Positions 1 to 9,949 of a DNA stretch of 64,000 bases are shown in pieces. The translations under genes were made by a program, and so were the position numbers. The DNA lies in assembly GCA_011009095.1 (NCBI GenBank), contig VTPC01005548.1, forward strand, positions 26,244 through 90,243. Reading direction: 5' to 3'. The DNA is from Ignelater luminosus. Lineage: Eukaryota > Arthropoda > Insecta > Coleoptera > Elateridae. The number at the start of each line of letters is the position of its first letter. Within the stretch, counting starts at the first letter, position 1. The notes below the pieces were generated by a model. The model did not search any database, was not told the origin of the DNA, and saw nothing but the letters and a program-made list of their open reading frames with translations.

Positions 1-907
1 AACTTCTTGCAAGAATACTAAACCAAAATTAATAGTCAAATATAGACATGAAATAGATTATTTTTTGATAAAATGCATTACCATTTACTACTCGACAGTC
101 AATAACAATATATCTATAAAAGCAATTTAACTGTTATACATGTCATTACAATTTTCTCAGTCTCATTATTATTTAAATGTAATTTCTTTTTTATGGAATA
201 GAGGCACTAATGGCGTAAATCCACGCGAACATGAAGAAAATATAATTATCCTACCCATTTCCAGCTAAAATTGCTTTTATTCTTATTTATCCAGTTTCTT
301 TTATACACAACTAAAAGATAGATAAGTAAAAACGCAATTGAACATAGTATTTATAATTTTAATTATAGAAATTCGAGTTAATATCTTAATTAATTATTGT
401 AATTTACAGTTTATTTTTTTAATCAAGCTAAACCAAAAATTATAAGCAACTTAGCAGAACTAAAACATTAACTTTCTAGACAGGCAACCGGTAAGTTAAC
501 TTGTAAGATGACTTGTCTTGGGTTTATTTCTCGTCAACTTAACAAAAGGGTACCCACAATGAAGGGTTTTAATGATGTTTTGCAAACTTAGCAAATTAAT
601 ACTTAATAAAATATGCAACGTGAAAACTCAGGTAAGTGCTCGTACTTCATTTAATACTCCTGGTACACGTAACAGATATTCTACTTCCCTACAGCAATGT
701 TGCTTTAATGCCGCATCAATTAAACTGCATCAAGCTACTTTCAAATGCACACGCTTTCAAAAGAGTTCTCACATGTTTAATTAAACTTTCTAAAAACTGG
801 AGTTTATGAAGTTGTAGTGCATTAAAGCTGGAAATTTTAAATTAGTGTTTTATGTTTAAGGTTATACTATATTTTATAGATTTTTTAAATTTTATTTATA
901 TAAATTA
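1..907. other. AT-rich flank, no gene recognised
   Basis: Very AT-rich sequence with only short open frames, the longest being 70 codons at 572-784 with no recognisable motif. No repeat, tRNA or transposon end was found before the element that begins at 912. Confidence 0.6.
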
Positions 908-911
908 TATA

Positions 912-1061
912 TGTTGAAGACAGACGACGAATTCGGCCTGTGGCCGATATATTTGGACATATTGCCATCTGTCCATAGCAGAAATACCAGATGCCAAAAT
1001 AACGATACACTTCGGCATCTGGCTAACTCAATTTGAACGCATCTCGGAATGTTAGATTGCG
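912..1061 (+). repeat. left terminal inverted repeat of Ginger-like element
   Basis: 150 bp starting TGTTGAAGACAGACG. It pairs with 2091-2240 over its full length with about 17 mismatches and no length change. The outermost bases match the TGT terminus of Ginger elements. Confidence 0.88.
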
Positions 1062-1198
1062 CTTTGGTCATATGACGAAAACAATTATTGAATTAAAACA
1101 AATTTATTATATGCATTATTTATTGCTACAGGAAGTACTTGGATGGCATCTACTATTACATTTTAATTGGTTTAGTACACACTTCTTGTCACTGCATC

Positions 1199-2069
1199 TT
1201 AGAAAGCCCTGTGCAGAATTCGATTCTTTAGCAGCAACTGTTTGCAAACTGAATTATTTAATAATTCTGTACCGCATTCATCAGATGGTCTGTCCTCAAT
1301 ATTTTCATCAGCAGTCTTTTGGAGTCTGTAAATATCGTTCTCATCTTCTAACTTCTCTACGATTTCCAGTGGAAGGTTTGAATCATTCAAGCCGTTGATA
1401 ATTGGAACGTCAAACAGCCTCATATGGAGTACGCTGGATGCCTCTGTGAAATGATCTATTCTTCTTTAATTGCACAAATCTTAACCCTTCTGACCATTTG
1501 GACGTCTGATTCTCCTGCATCCAAGTAATTAAAATATCCCCAACATCTTGGTTTGCTTTTTCAACAGATCCTTGGCTTTGTGAGTGACGTGGTTTACCGT
1601 GAATTATTTTCGCTTGAAACATATCTGCAAGACCTGTAATTACTGCATTCACAAACTCCCTGCCATTGTCACTGTGAAGTAAACAAGGTGCCCCGATAAT
1701 ACAAAAAATGTCCATTAAATTGTAGGCAACTTCTGCTGCGTTTTTAGTTTTTAGAGCTCTAAGGAACACAAATTTTGTTGGGTGATCTTGGTAATTCATG
1801 ATAAGTATATAAGACCCGTCCGGTTCTGTTTGCATATTAAATCAATTTGTTCTCTTTTATTGAATCCTAAGGAAATTATTGGTTTTACTACTAACTTTTT
1901 CTGCTTTGATTTTTTTCTTTAATTGGCACATAGTACACAATTTTAAACCGCTACTTTTTTCAATTAATTCAAAAAGTCTTTCTTCAAATGTATGCTTGTC
2001 AACTAAACTTTCTTGAGACTCCATAATTAGAATGATTACTAACATTAAAATCTTGCAATTACGGTACAA
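1199..2069 (-). pseudogene. Ginger-type DDE integrase, truncated and frameshifted
   Basis: Transposon integrase (rve fold), which would cut and join element ends in the nucleus. Three pieces read in order on the minus strand. 2069-1857 carries a Cys pair, LCTMCQLKKK, like the zinc-binding region before integrase cores. 1835-1410 holds the core. 1423-1199 is the C-terminal tail. The core contains HSDNGREFVNA (second catalytic Asp) and SQGSVEKANQD (catalytic Glu), and the TPYEAV segment that follows is typical of KRBA2/Ginger integrases. The first catalytic Asp region (QIDLI) falls at a frame break near 1837-1857, and another break sits near 1412. The N-terminal part of the family is absent, so the gene cannot make an active enzyme. 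A 121-codon frame on the plus strand (1033-1398) is only the antisense shadow. The family call is firm; the exact subfamily is not. Confidence 0.85.
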
Positions 2070-2090
2070 AAATCACTAAAAATTAACAAA

Positions 2091-2240
2091 CGCAATCTAA
2101 CATTTCGGAATTCGTTCAAGTTGAGTTAGCCAGATGCCGAGTTGTATCGTTATTTTGGCACCTGATATTTCTGCTATGGACAGATGGCGATATGTCCAGA
2201 TATATAGACCACGGGCCGAATTCGCCGTCTGTCTCCAACA
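2091..2240 (-). repeat. right terminal inverted repeat of Ginger-like element
   Basis: Reverse complement of 912-1061, ending CTGTCTCCAACA and followed directly by the TATA duplication at 2241-2244. Confidence 0.88.
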
Positions 2241-2463
2241 TATACACTTCAAAGCAAAATTAAGGAATCACAGAAATATGATTTATATTTTATTATTAAT
2301 ACCTTTGTTGACTAAGGGTATAGCCCATTGCGCAAAACGTTCTCCAGTATGTCAATATAACTTACGTTTATTGTTCCTCATCAGATAAAGTTTTGATTTA
2401 CTTACATAAGTAGCACGTTTGTTCACTGTTTATTAACCCTTCAAAAGTACAAAAGAGCTCTAT

Positions 2464-2749
2464 GGTGTTGCGGCGTGAAAACTGGACAGATAGTAGAACC
2501 TCTTCCACTTATGGTACTCCAATGTTAGACAACCCTTTTAAAATGGTATCGGACTGACTACAGTTTTGGTGTGTAGCTGGAGGTCATTATTTAACAAAGG
2601 GACAGTGAAACTTTTATCACATTTAGTCGTAACTGATAGATAATGGTCTTTACACCTTGTGGCTTTCTGCATTAATTTCTGCCATTAAAAGTCATGGCGA
2701 TATTCTATATTGGTACCTCTGGGTAGTGTGAAGCCTTCAATTTTGCTAC
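2464..2749 (-). pseudogene. protein-like open segment, family not recognised
   Basis: On the minus strand one frame runs about 95 codons from 2749 down to 2464 with only two stops. It includes peptides such as GFTLPRGTNIEYRHDF and LEYHKWKRFYYLSSFHAA. The aromatic and charged composition looks coding rather than random AT-rich. I could not place it in a family. The WK...YYLSS..A stretch is faintly like the region after the catalytic core of piggyBac transposases, which is a guess only. It sits between the Ginger-like element and the family A pseudogene and may belong to another decayed transposon. Confidence 0.3.
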
Positions 2750-3195
2750 CTATTTCTTACAAAAAATCTTTTTTGAATATTACCTACTATTTTTCTGACC
2801 TACGCCAATGTCAAGTTGTTTACAATAACACTGTATTTATGTACCAGCAACGCGTCTTCCCACTTTTGTCGAAGTTTGTATGACACAGTATTACATTGTC
2901 ATTTGTTTTATTATTCTTATTATAGGTGTAAATCGGTATATTTATTGTGTTAAAATATCACTGCAATATTCCCAATAATAGAAATAAATAACGTTATTAT
3001 AACCTGATCACACAATTTTGCGTTAAAGCGTATGTTTAAATTAAATATTGTACAAATATTATTAAAACCAGGTATTGCAAATGCAATAATCATATGTTGG
3101 GACTTTCCACACCTCACTAACGTTACTATATTGTAATTTTTCTTATGATACTTTAACAACACTGATTAACAGAATTTTTGGTTTTTAAACAAACC
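2750..3195. other. no gene recognised
   Basis: AT-rich spacer with one 70-codon minus-strand frame (2950-3162) that has no motif. Nothing else was seen. Confidence 0.5.
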
Positions 3196-3199
3196 TAGG

Positions 3200-4463
3200 T
3201 AATCTTTATGTAACTTTTCATTCGCTGTACCTATGATATAAAGGGAACAAAACCAATTGTTACTTCTGCATAACAAAGATAGCAGGCTTTTCTGCAAAAA
3301 ATAAAAAATCTATTGTGTATCCTAATTTAACATCGGCGTTGGCCATTGTACTGTACTTCCAGTTCCTGTGCCACCAAAAACATTTTAAGGATCAAATGAA
3401 GAAAATGTCGACATTGTTTCTAGCAATGATTCAGAGTGTATTCCTCCAGATTCCACTGAGCCACACTTGATCACACAGGCGCAACTAAACTATTTAGTTC
3501 GTGATTTGAACTTAAGCAAAAGCAAAACCGAGTTGCTTAGCTCCCGATTGAGAAGTTGGAATTTATTAGAACACGGTACCAAAATTAGTCATAAGTTTTC
3601 TGAGTTTTATTCTATGGACGACAATCTTACCTACTGCAGTAACGTTGACGGTTTGATGGAAAGCCTTAGACGTAAACACAAACCAGAAGAATGGCGACTG
3701 TTCATTGATGCATCTAGATTTAGTTTGAAAGCAGTTTTATTGCACAATGACAATGCATTGCCTTCAGTTTCCATTGCACATTGAGTTCACTTAAAGGAAT
3801 CTTATGAAACTATAAAATGCCCTTTAACGAGCGTAGACTATTAACGATACGAGTGAAAAATCCGTGGAAATTTGAAAGTTATAGCTTTGTTATTAGGAAT
3901 GCAACTGAGATTTACAAAATACAGTTGCTTTTTGTGCGAGAGGGACAGACGTGCTAAATCGCGGCATTATATTGTGAAAAGTTGACCAAGTAGGCAGATA
4001 GATGTGGGAGAAAAAAATATTTTACATGAAAGCCTTGTGGATAGAAATAATATCTATTTGTCCACTTTGCATATAAAGTTAGGAATGATACAAAATTTTG
4101 TAAAAGGTATGGACCGTAGCGGAAGAGGCTTTCAGTACATTTCTACAAGAAAAAGAAAAGCTGGCGTGGAATTGTTTCAAATCTGTCGTAAATGGCTTTC
4201 TGGGCAACAAAAAAGAGAAAAATTTCAAAAACCTCGTCGACGAAATGTTGACAGCTTACCGTAAAATAGGATGTAACATGCATTATTTGCATTCCAATTT
4301 GAATTTTTTCCCCAGACAATTTGGGAGCTGTAAGTGCTGAGCATGGGGAGCGTACCAGGGAAAATGGAATTCGAACACGTTGGGTGATTACTGTTGGTTA
4401 CTGATTAGAGAAGACCCTAGTACATCATTACGCAAAAGAAAACTGTCAAATAGAATATTTTAA
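3200..4463 (+). pseudogene. uncharacterised family A protein, decayed copy 1
   Basis: A decayed gene related to the one at 49.0-50.1 kb. Pieces in order: a FAVPM-like stretch (3221-3235), a CYFC pair (3258-3269) with KNKKSIVYPNL, then a long single-frame part (3374-4264) with VRDLNLSKSKTELLSSRL, EEWRLFIDASRFSLKAVLL, LLLGM...KYSCFLCERD and LHIKLGMIQNFVKGMD. Frame-shifted tail pieces follow, with FSPDNLGAVSAEHGER, YQGKW and GDYCWLLIRED, ending at the stop 4461-4463. There are several in-frame stops, and an internal piece between HGER and YQGKW is missing. From memory this matches a family of uncharacterized proteins, repeated in many insect and cnidarian genomes, of roughly 500-600 residues with paired Cys motifs; its function is unknown to me. 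The N-terminal 'CYICG' segment is not visible. No terminal repeats were found around it. Confidence 0.75.
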
Positions 4464-5715
4464 TGGGTTTTATGTACATTTTGTAATAGAAAATGCATCT
4501 AGTTACTTTAGCGTATTATTTCAAAGCAAAATCATGTTTTTCTCGGAAACTGGGGAAAAACCAAAAGCAGATTTGGATTTAGCATGAAAAACTGATTCAA
4601 GATCACCTATTTGTAACTAGGAACCAGCAAAAAGGTTTCAATTTGCTAATCAGTGTATTTATACAGAATCAGTACAAAGTAAATTCAAAGTCAAAATGTT
4701 TATTCTATATTATATTTGTGTGTTTCAATACAATATATCACCATCAGTATGATTAATTATCTGCATTGCTAAAGTTCAAAACAGATACATTATTTTATTT
4801 TTATTCGTATCTTTGTATAGTACTTCCTATTTACTGAAATATTAATTATCTTATTTTACAATATTTTAAATTTAAGTTTATATCTTTATTAATTTAAATT
4901 TCAACTTTACCTATGATGTTAAGTTTTCTTAATATATATCATGGTTTGTCCAAAACAAATATTTTCTTTGAAAATATTACACTGGCAAAAAGCGATTCAG
5001 CTTATCCAAATAGTTACTTGAATTCTAAATTACATTTTGTGCTAGTATTACAGGAATATTTTACTTCCATTGCTTATTTTTTTTCTTTTTTATGTTGTAG
5101 TATGTTTTTGTAGGATAAGTGGAAGAGCAGCTTATGCCTAACCGCACAAATGCCTTAATTTCTTCTTTTATATTTATTTTCTATTAAAAATACAGGTAAT
5201 ACACATACACACGTACCACTCAAGGATGCTAGAAATACAGAATTTTATGCATGACTAGAAAGGAAGAGTTAATTTCATATCAGCTGGACATCCAAGGACG
5301 ATAAGGATGTACTTTACACATCAAAACCTGTTCATGAAACCTACATTTACGCCCTATAGTCCATAAGAAAAGCTGATAATGTTTCGGTCCTTTTGGATTT
5401 TTTAATGCAGTCTTACTGATAACGGTAACACTTTTCAAGAAACCTCATTTTCTTATTTTCTCTTTATATAGAGGAGGCCTACGTCTATTTCTTTATTGTG
5501 AGATGAATGCGTTATTTATGAATTATGCGGATAACTTGTTTGAAAGTTTGCATACCTTAAAATTTCTGTTTATATTTTACTCCAATTAATTTCTATAGCC
5601 ACGTGACTCTAACTATTTAAGCAGCATTGCATTGTTAATATTCCATAAACAGTTATCGGATGTTTTTGACAGTTTAGATTGTTTTTAATCCCTCTTTCAC
5701 GGTTTAGTAATGCAC
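4464..5715. other. no gene recognised
   Basis: AT-rich sequence with a 66-codon hydrophobic frame (4913-5113) but no motif, repeat or transposon end that I can support. Confidence 0.5.

Positions 5716-5769
<54 letters not shown>
5716..5769. repeat. (AAT)n microsatellite
   Basis: About 18 uninterrupted AAT/ATA units. A minus-strand frame across it gives a poly-leucine run that is an artefact of the repeat. Confidence 0.97.
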
Positions 5770-5770
<1 letters not shown>

Positions 5771-7290
5771 AATATAGATAAGACTATTTCGAATAATACA
5801 CAAGTATCAAGCAAAACCATTAATTTAGTAAAAATTCAGTTTGAATTGAAAATAATTTCTATCTGAATATTCCTCGTTTTTCTCAAACACGTTACTACTA
5901 ACAGTCCATTGCCTATGGCTTCGGTTTGATATCAAGCACCGGGATTTCAAAAGCTTTGATAAAACTATTTCGTAAATTACCAATAGCAAATTAGCAAAGG
6001 TGGATACATGTAGATATAAAATGAAATACAAATGTATGAAGCAATATAATATTACGGAACACATTGATTTCCAGTTAGTTTGTTTGATCCTATGACCTTG
6101 TATAGTACTGCAACATCATAAAAGTTGTTAAAAGTCTAAAATAATACGTCTAAAAAAGCAAGCTCTAAAATTTGTACGGAGACAATATCAAACAGATGAG
6201 AAACAAAACTGAAAAAAAATAAATCATTGTTGGTGACAATATAGATGTAAAGTTTGGAAATTTCTAAAGAATGACACTGAACATTAACATCTCGCCGGAG
6301 GAACTGCAATAAAAACAGACCTTTAACTATCAAACAGTGGAAAAAATATTTTTGGATTAAAACAAAGATTATAATATCAGCAATGGATGCATTTAACTAC
6401 GTTTCCAAAGAGGACCAGCATCCCATAAAATAAAAATCCCAAAATCTGTACAAGAATATTAAGAATTAAAGTTGCAAAGAGTAAAACTATAAATTCTTAT
6501 AGAGGGAAACATCGTCTTGAGAGAAGAATAACATATCACCAGAGAAACAAGGAAAAATGAATTATGATACACCTATGTATTTTGTAAACTGGGAAAACAA
6601 TTTCCATGTCTTTTAGGGTATGCATGTTTAGCCATGAAAGACAGTCTGATTTAAAATATCGTTATTGCAGCTGGAGATCTGCATAAGGACAAAACTTCAT
6701 AGGACAATTCTCTGCCTATTTCTGTTGTCAACATTAGCTTAAAGAATGATCAATGAATAATCATCATAAAGTAACCTATACAAAGTACGTCTCAGACTAT
6801 ACTTTTTAAATATCTTGAACCTCTTCAGTCTATTCAGAAGTTTTGTAATTAGTGAACATTCTTTAATCGTTAGATGTCCATGAAATGCTTCAGGTATTGT
6901 TTCTAATAAGTGTTCTTTGGTCAAAAGTTAGAAATTTATGAAAATTGAACACTAAATGAATATCAACCATATCGAGCTAAAATATAGATATTGTCTATAC
7001 TTTGTTCAGTTTTTAGCATGTTTCCAGTACTCGGAAAGTTATTTTCGCATAATACTTTAGTTACAAAACACTTGCATTGTGCAACACATCGCTATCTAAA
7101 ATCAGGATGGTTGTTTGATTTCATCTTCGCATATTTCACGAGTTTTGGCAAGTTTGTCCAAAAAAACTCCTTCAGAAAATGAAAAGTTCTCAGACGTAAT
7201 AAAAAAAAGTATAGAAGTTGCAAATTTTTTTATGAAAATTTAAAAAACAATGCTGGACAGGAAAATTCGACCACCTTGTGGATCAAGTAT
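5770..7290. other. no gene recognised
   Basis: AT-rich sequence with short frames only (79 codons at 5825-6064 minus; 65 codons at 6136-6333 minus; 61 codons at 6739-6924 minus). None shows a motif. Confidence 0.5.
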
Positions 7291-7303
7291 ATATTTGAAA
7301 TCC

Positions 7304-7990
7304 AAAATGGTGAGATGTAAATTGAACCTTTTTGTGAAGTCAAAAAACTCATTCATAGATAAAAACCACTAGCATGCACAGTGGACCAGGAGTCCAGTAA
7401 AAATGGCCAAAATTGCATATCTCGTAAAACACGTAAAGATATCTTACGTGTTTTACGAGATATGCAATTTTGGCAAAGACCTATTTATATGTGTCGAAAT
7501 TCAAAATGGCGGATTCAATATGGTGCCTAAATATTACAGAAATAGTCCGATAGACTTGAAATTTGGTAGTGATTTTTTAGTTCATAATTTTTGTTTCTAA
7601 CGTAAATGCATTTTTATGAAATATATAAATGGCGAATTTAATATGACGCCAAAAAATTACAAAAGATAGCTCGATACACTTGAAAACTAGTTTATAGTAA
7701 TTTTATAGCCTGTAATTTCTGTTTTTGATGTAAAAAAATTTGCATATTTATTCAAAATGGCGGATTTAATATGGAGCTAAAAAAAATTATAAACATTTTT
7801 TTAATGCGAGCAGTGGGCCAGAAAACTAAAAAAGTGGCCAAAATACTAGAAATGCTCTAATTGCTATCAAATTTGGTGCTTAGAAGTATTTGTGGTCGCT
7901 GATGTCGAGTCCAAACTTAAACTTTAGAAATTGAAAATGGCAAATCTAATATGGCCACTAAAAATGCTAAAAGAGCTCTGATTATGCTGA
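7304..7990. repeat. degenerate tandem module with 'AAAATGGCGGATTTAATATGG' theme
   Basis: A related 20-25-bp phrase, variants of AAATGGCGGATTTAATATGG, recurs in the same orientation at about 7304, 7503, 7627, 7754 and 7934. The middle copies are about 123-128 bp apart. Similar flanking phrases also recur, such as 'gacttgaaatttggta' and 'cacttgaaaactagttt'. This is a diverged tandem array inside a larger repeat, not coding sequence. Confidence 0.7.
7407..7473. repeat. perfect 30-bp inverted repeat, 7-nt loop
   Basis: Arms 7407-7436 and 7444-7473 are exactly reverse-complementary over 30 bp around the 7-nt centre AGATATC. The arms run from CCAAAATTGC to ACACGTAA. Perfect identity stands out against the heavily diverged repeat around it, which suggests recent formation or conversion between arms. 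Confidence 0.95.
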
Positions 7991-8193
7991 AACTAGGTAT
8001 TTGGCTTGATTTGTAATTTGAGAAAATTGTAACATGAGAATTATAAATTTTAAAATAATGAACCCTGATAGACAATAAATAAAAATTTGACCTTTGAACA
8101 AAAACAACTGAAATTAACCTACAAATATTGTAGTTTCCAGAATCTACCACGCAGAGGTTGCAGTTCGATTTCAGATCCCTTGTTGCGAAGTGA

Positions 8194-8352
8194 TTTTCTA
8201 CCGTGAGTCCCTTCGCCTCTCACGAATCGGCGTGCTATTTTAGCGTGAGTCCCCTCTTCTCTCACAAATCCGGGTGCTTTTTTAGCGCGAGTCCCTTGGC
8301 TCTCACAAATAGGAATGCTGTTTTAGCGTGAGTCCCCTCGCCTCTCATAATT
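8194..8352. repeat. 42-bp minisatellite, about four units
   Basis: CG[T/C]GAGTCCC recurs at 8202, 8244, 8286 and 8327, giving periods of 42, 42 and 41 bp. Each unit reads roughly TTTTAGCGTGAGTCCC, then CCTCTCACAAAT and a GGCGTGC-like segment. GC content is much higher than in the surroundings. Confidence 0.9.
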
Positions 8353-8711
8353 TTAGAATTAGAGAAACTTAAGTTTAACTTAATTTATATTTTGCTGCAT
8401 GTTTAATATCTATTTCTTCTTCTGACTATTGAAGATCATCTAGTAAATGAATACATTTCTAAAAAATTTCTTAAATTTTCAGTTTCTTCTTCTACTTCTT
8501 CTGCATTATGATCTGTATTGAAATTCGATTTGTTTAAGTCGGGAATAGCAAGTAAATCTTTTACTTCTAGTAGGGTCGGTATAGATCTTTAAATGTAGGC
8601 GATGATTTGTTTACACGTGTGTGTTTAAGCTATATATCAAAAGTAGCAAGAAGTAGTAACTTTTCTTTAAAAGAAATACCATAAGCAATATATACCATTA
8701 AAGTTTCCCTT

Positions 8712-9549
8712 TAGTATGGTTCACAAGTTCCATTTTGGCTATTTTTTGCCTGACTTCACCAAAAGTTATGATCGAGGTGTCATTCGATTCGGAATGGCAT
8801 TTAGAAACTTTTCGAACATTTTGAAGTTCCGCGCAAAAAAATTGCAAAAGTTATAAACAAATTCGTTAAAAAAAGGAGTTTCGTTTTTTGCAAATATCTC
8901 GGAGAATATTGCAAATATCCGAAATCAAAAAAAGATCCTTAAAGAGCAGGAGATTTCCTACAAAAAAGTTCAACTCCCGGAATTGTTTAGAGGTGAAAAT
9001 AGGGCTAAAAACGCGTGATCTGGCCGCCGCGCGCACCGCTTAGTTTGCTCTCTTTAACAAAAAAAATTTTTTTTTACCTATTGGGTATAAATATTAAAAA
9101 ATAAAAAAATTCAGGTATCGTTGGGATACATGAATAAAGAATTATCCATCGGAAAAAGAATTTTCCTACAATTTGTTTATTAGTTATGCTTTTGTTAACT
9201 AAAGAACTTTTACCAATTGAAAATTTACATAAAAACTGTGATATTTTTCAAACTAAAAACCTGAAATTTTCTTCACTTCCCGAACAGATCCCCGTTGGAA
9301 AAGTTAAAAAATTGTCCATCTCCACTTTTTTTATAAACAATCAAAAATTAGTAAAGTTTCTTTAGTTAACAAAAAACTAAACTCCTTTTGTTTTACGAAT
9401 TTGTTCATAACTTTTGCAATTTTTTTGCGCGGGATTTCGAAATGGTCGCAAAGTTTCTAAATGCCATTCCGAATCGAATGACACCTCGATCATAATTTTT
9501 GGTGAAGTCAGGCAAAAAATAGCCAAAATGGAACTTGTGAACCACGCTA
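8712..9549. mobile_element. 838-bp non-autonomous element with about 170-bp inverted termini
   Basis: 8712-8880 and 9379-9549 are reverse complements over about 170 bp with few differences. Both arms carry GGTTCACAAGTTCCATTTTG, a 'gatcgaggtgtcattcgattcggaatgg' block and 'cgcaaaaaaattgcaaaag'. The interior has a GC-rich patch near 9010-9050 and no coding frame. It resembles a foldback or MITE-type DNA transposon. I could not establish a target duplication: the flanks CCCTT and CTTGT do not match. A 73-codon minus-strand frame (9405-9626) is only a reading of the right arm. Confidence 0.8.
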
Positions 9550-9949
9550 CTTGTAGGAAGGTGGAATCTCGGAGAAGAGTAAATCAGAAGTGAGTACATA
9601 TGATCAGAATGCTCGTGATAATACAAGAAGAATCATAATTTATTGTTGCTTTCTTCCATTTTATATAATATATTGTTCATTTTTGACATTTTCTCAATAT
9701 ATGAATATACTAGAAATCCGGAACATAATATAAAACTTTAAATAGCAACAATAAAGTAAAAAGAGATGAACAGAAACTCAATATTTTTTCTACTTAATCT
9801 TATTATAGTTGATACGAAATAATGCAATCAACAAAATGTTGTTGTTATAACTACTTTCAAAGGTTTTAAATACAATAATAATTATATCATGGATCAATGA
9901 GGATTTTGACTTTTGGCCACTTTTATTGGTCCACTGTGCCATGTAACAA

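Larger units (their letters stand above)
912..2240 (-). mobile_element. Ginger-like DNA transposon, decayed, complete ends
   Basis: A 1,329-bp element bounded by 150-bp terminal inverted repeats (912-1061 and 2091-2240) that begin TGTTG and end CAACA. It is flanked on both sides by TATA (908-911 and 2241-2244), which fits a 4-bp target-site duplication. The interior encodes a retroviral-type integrase on the minus strand. TGT...ACA ends, 4-bp duplications and a retroviral-type integrase are known traits of Ginger DNA transposons, which move by cut-and-paste. The integrase lacks its N-terminal part and is frameshifted, so this copy is non-autonomous. The terminal repeats agree at roughly 89% by manual count, so the insertion is not recent, yet both ends survive. 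Confidence 0.85.
7376..9939. mobile_element. candidate outer inverted-repeat element (composite)
   Basis: GCACAGTGGACCA at 7376-7388 has its exact reverse complement at 9927-9939. On both sides the motif is followed inward by an AAA[A/G]TGGCCAAAA block. CAT flanks both ends (7373-7375 and 9940-9942), which would fit a 3-bp duplication, though this may be chance. A further copy of the terminal theme, CAGTGGGCCAGAAAACT, lies at 7810. The interval encloses the tandem module, the minisatellite and the 8712-9549 element, so it may be one old element with later insertions. No transposase was seen. Confidence 0.35.

Noticed and set aside
1033-1398. 121-codon plus-strand open frame
   Set aside because: Antisense to the Ginger-like integrase tail and overlapping the terminal repeat; no motif of its own.
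5609-5803. Poly-leucine minus-strand frame
   Set aside because: Translation of the (AAT)n microsatellite.
8194-8352. CRISPR-like regular repeat
   Set aside because: Units are contiguous 42-bp copies without variable spacers, in eukaryotic DNA.
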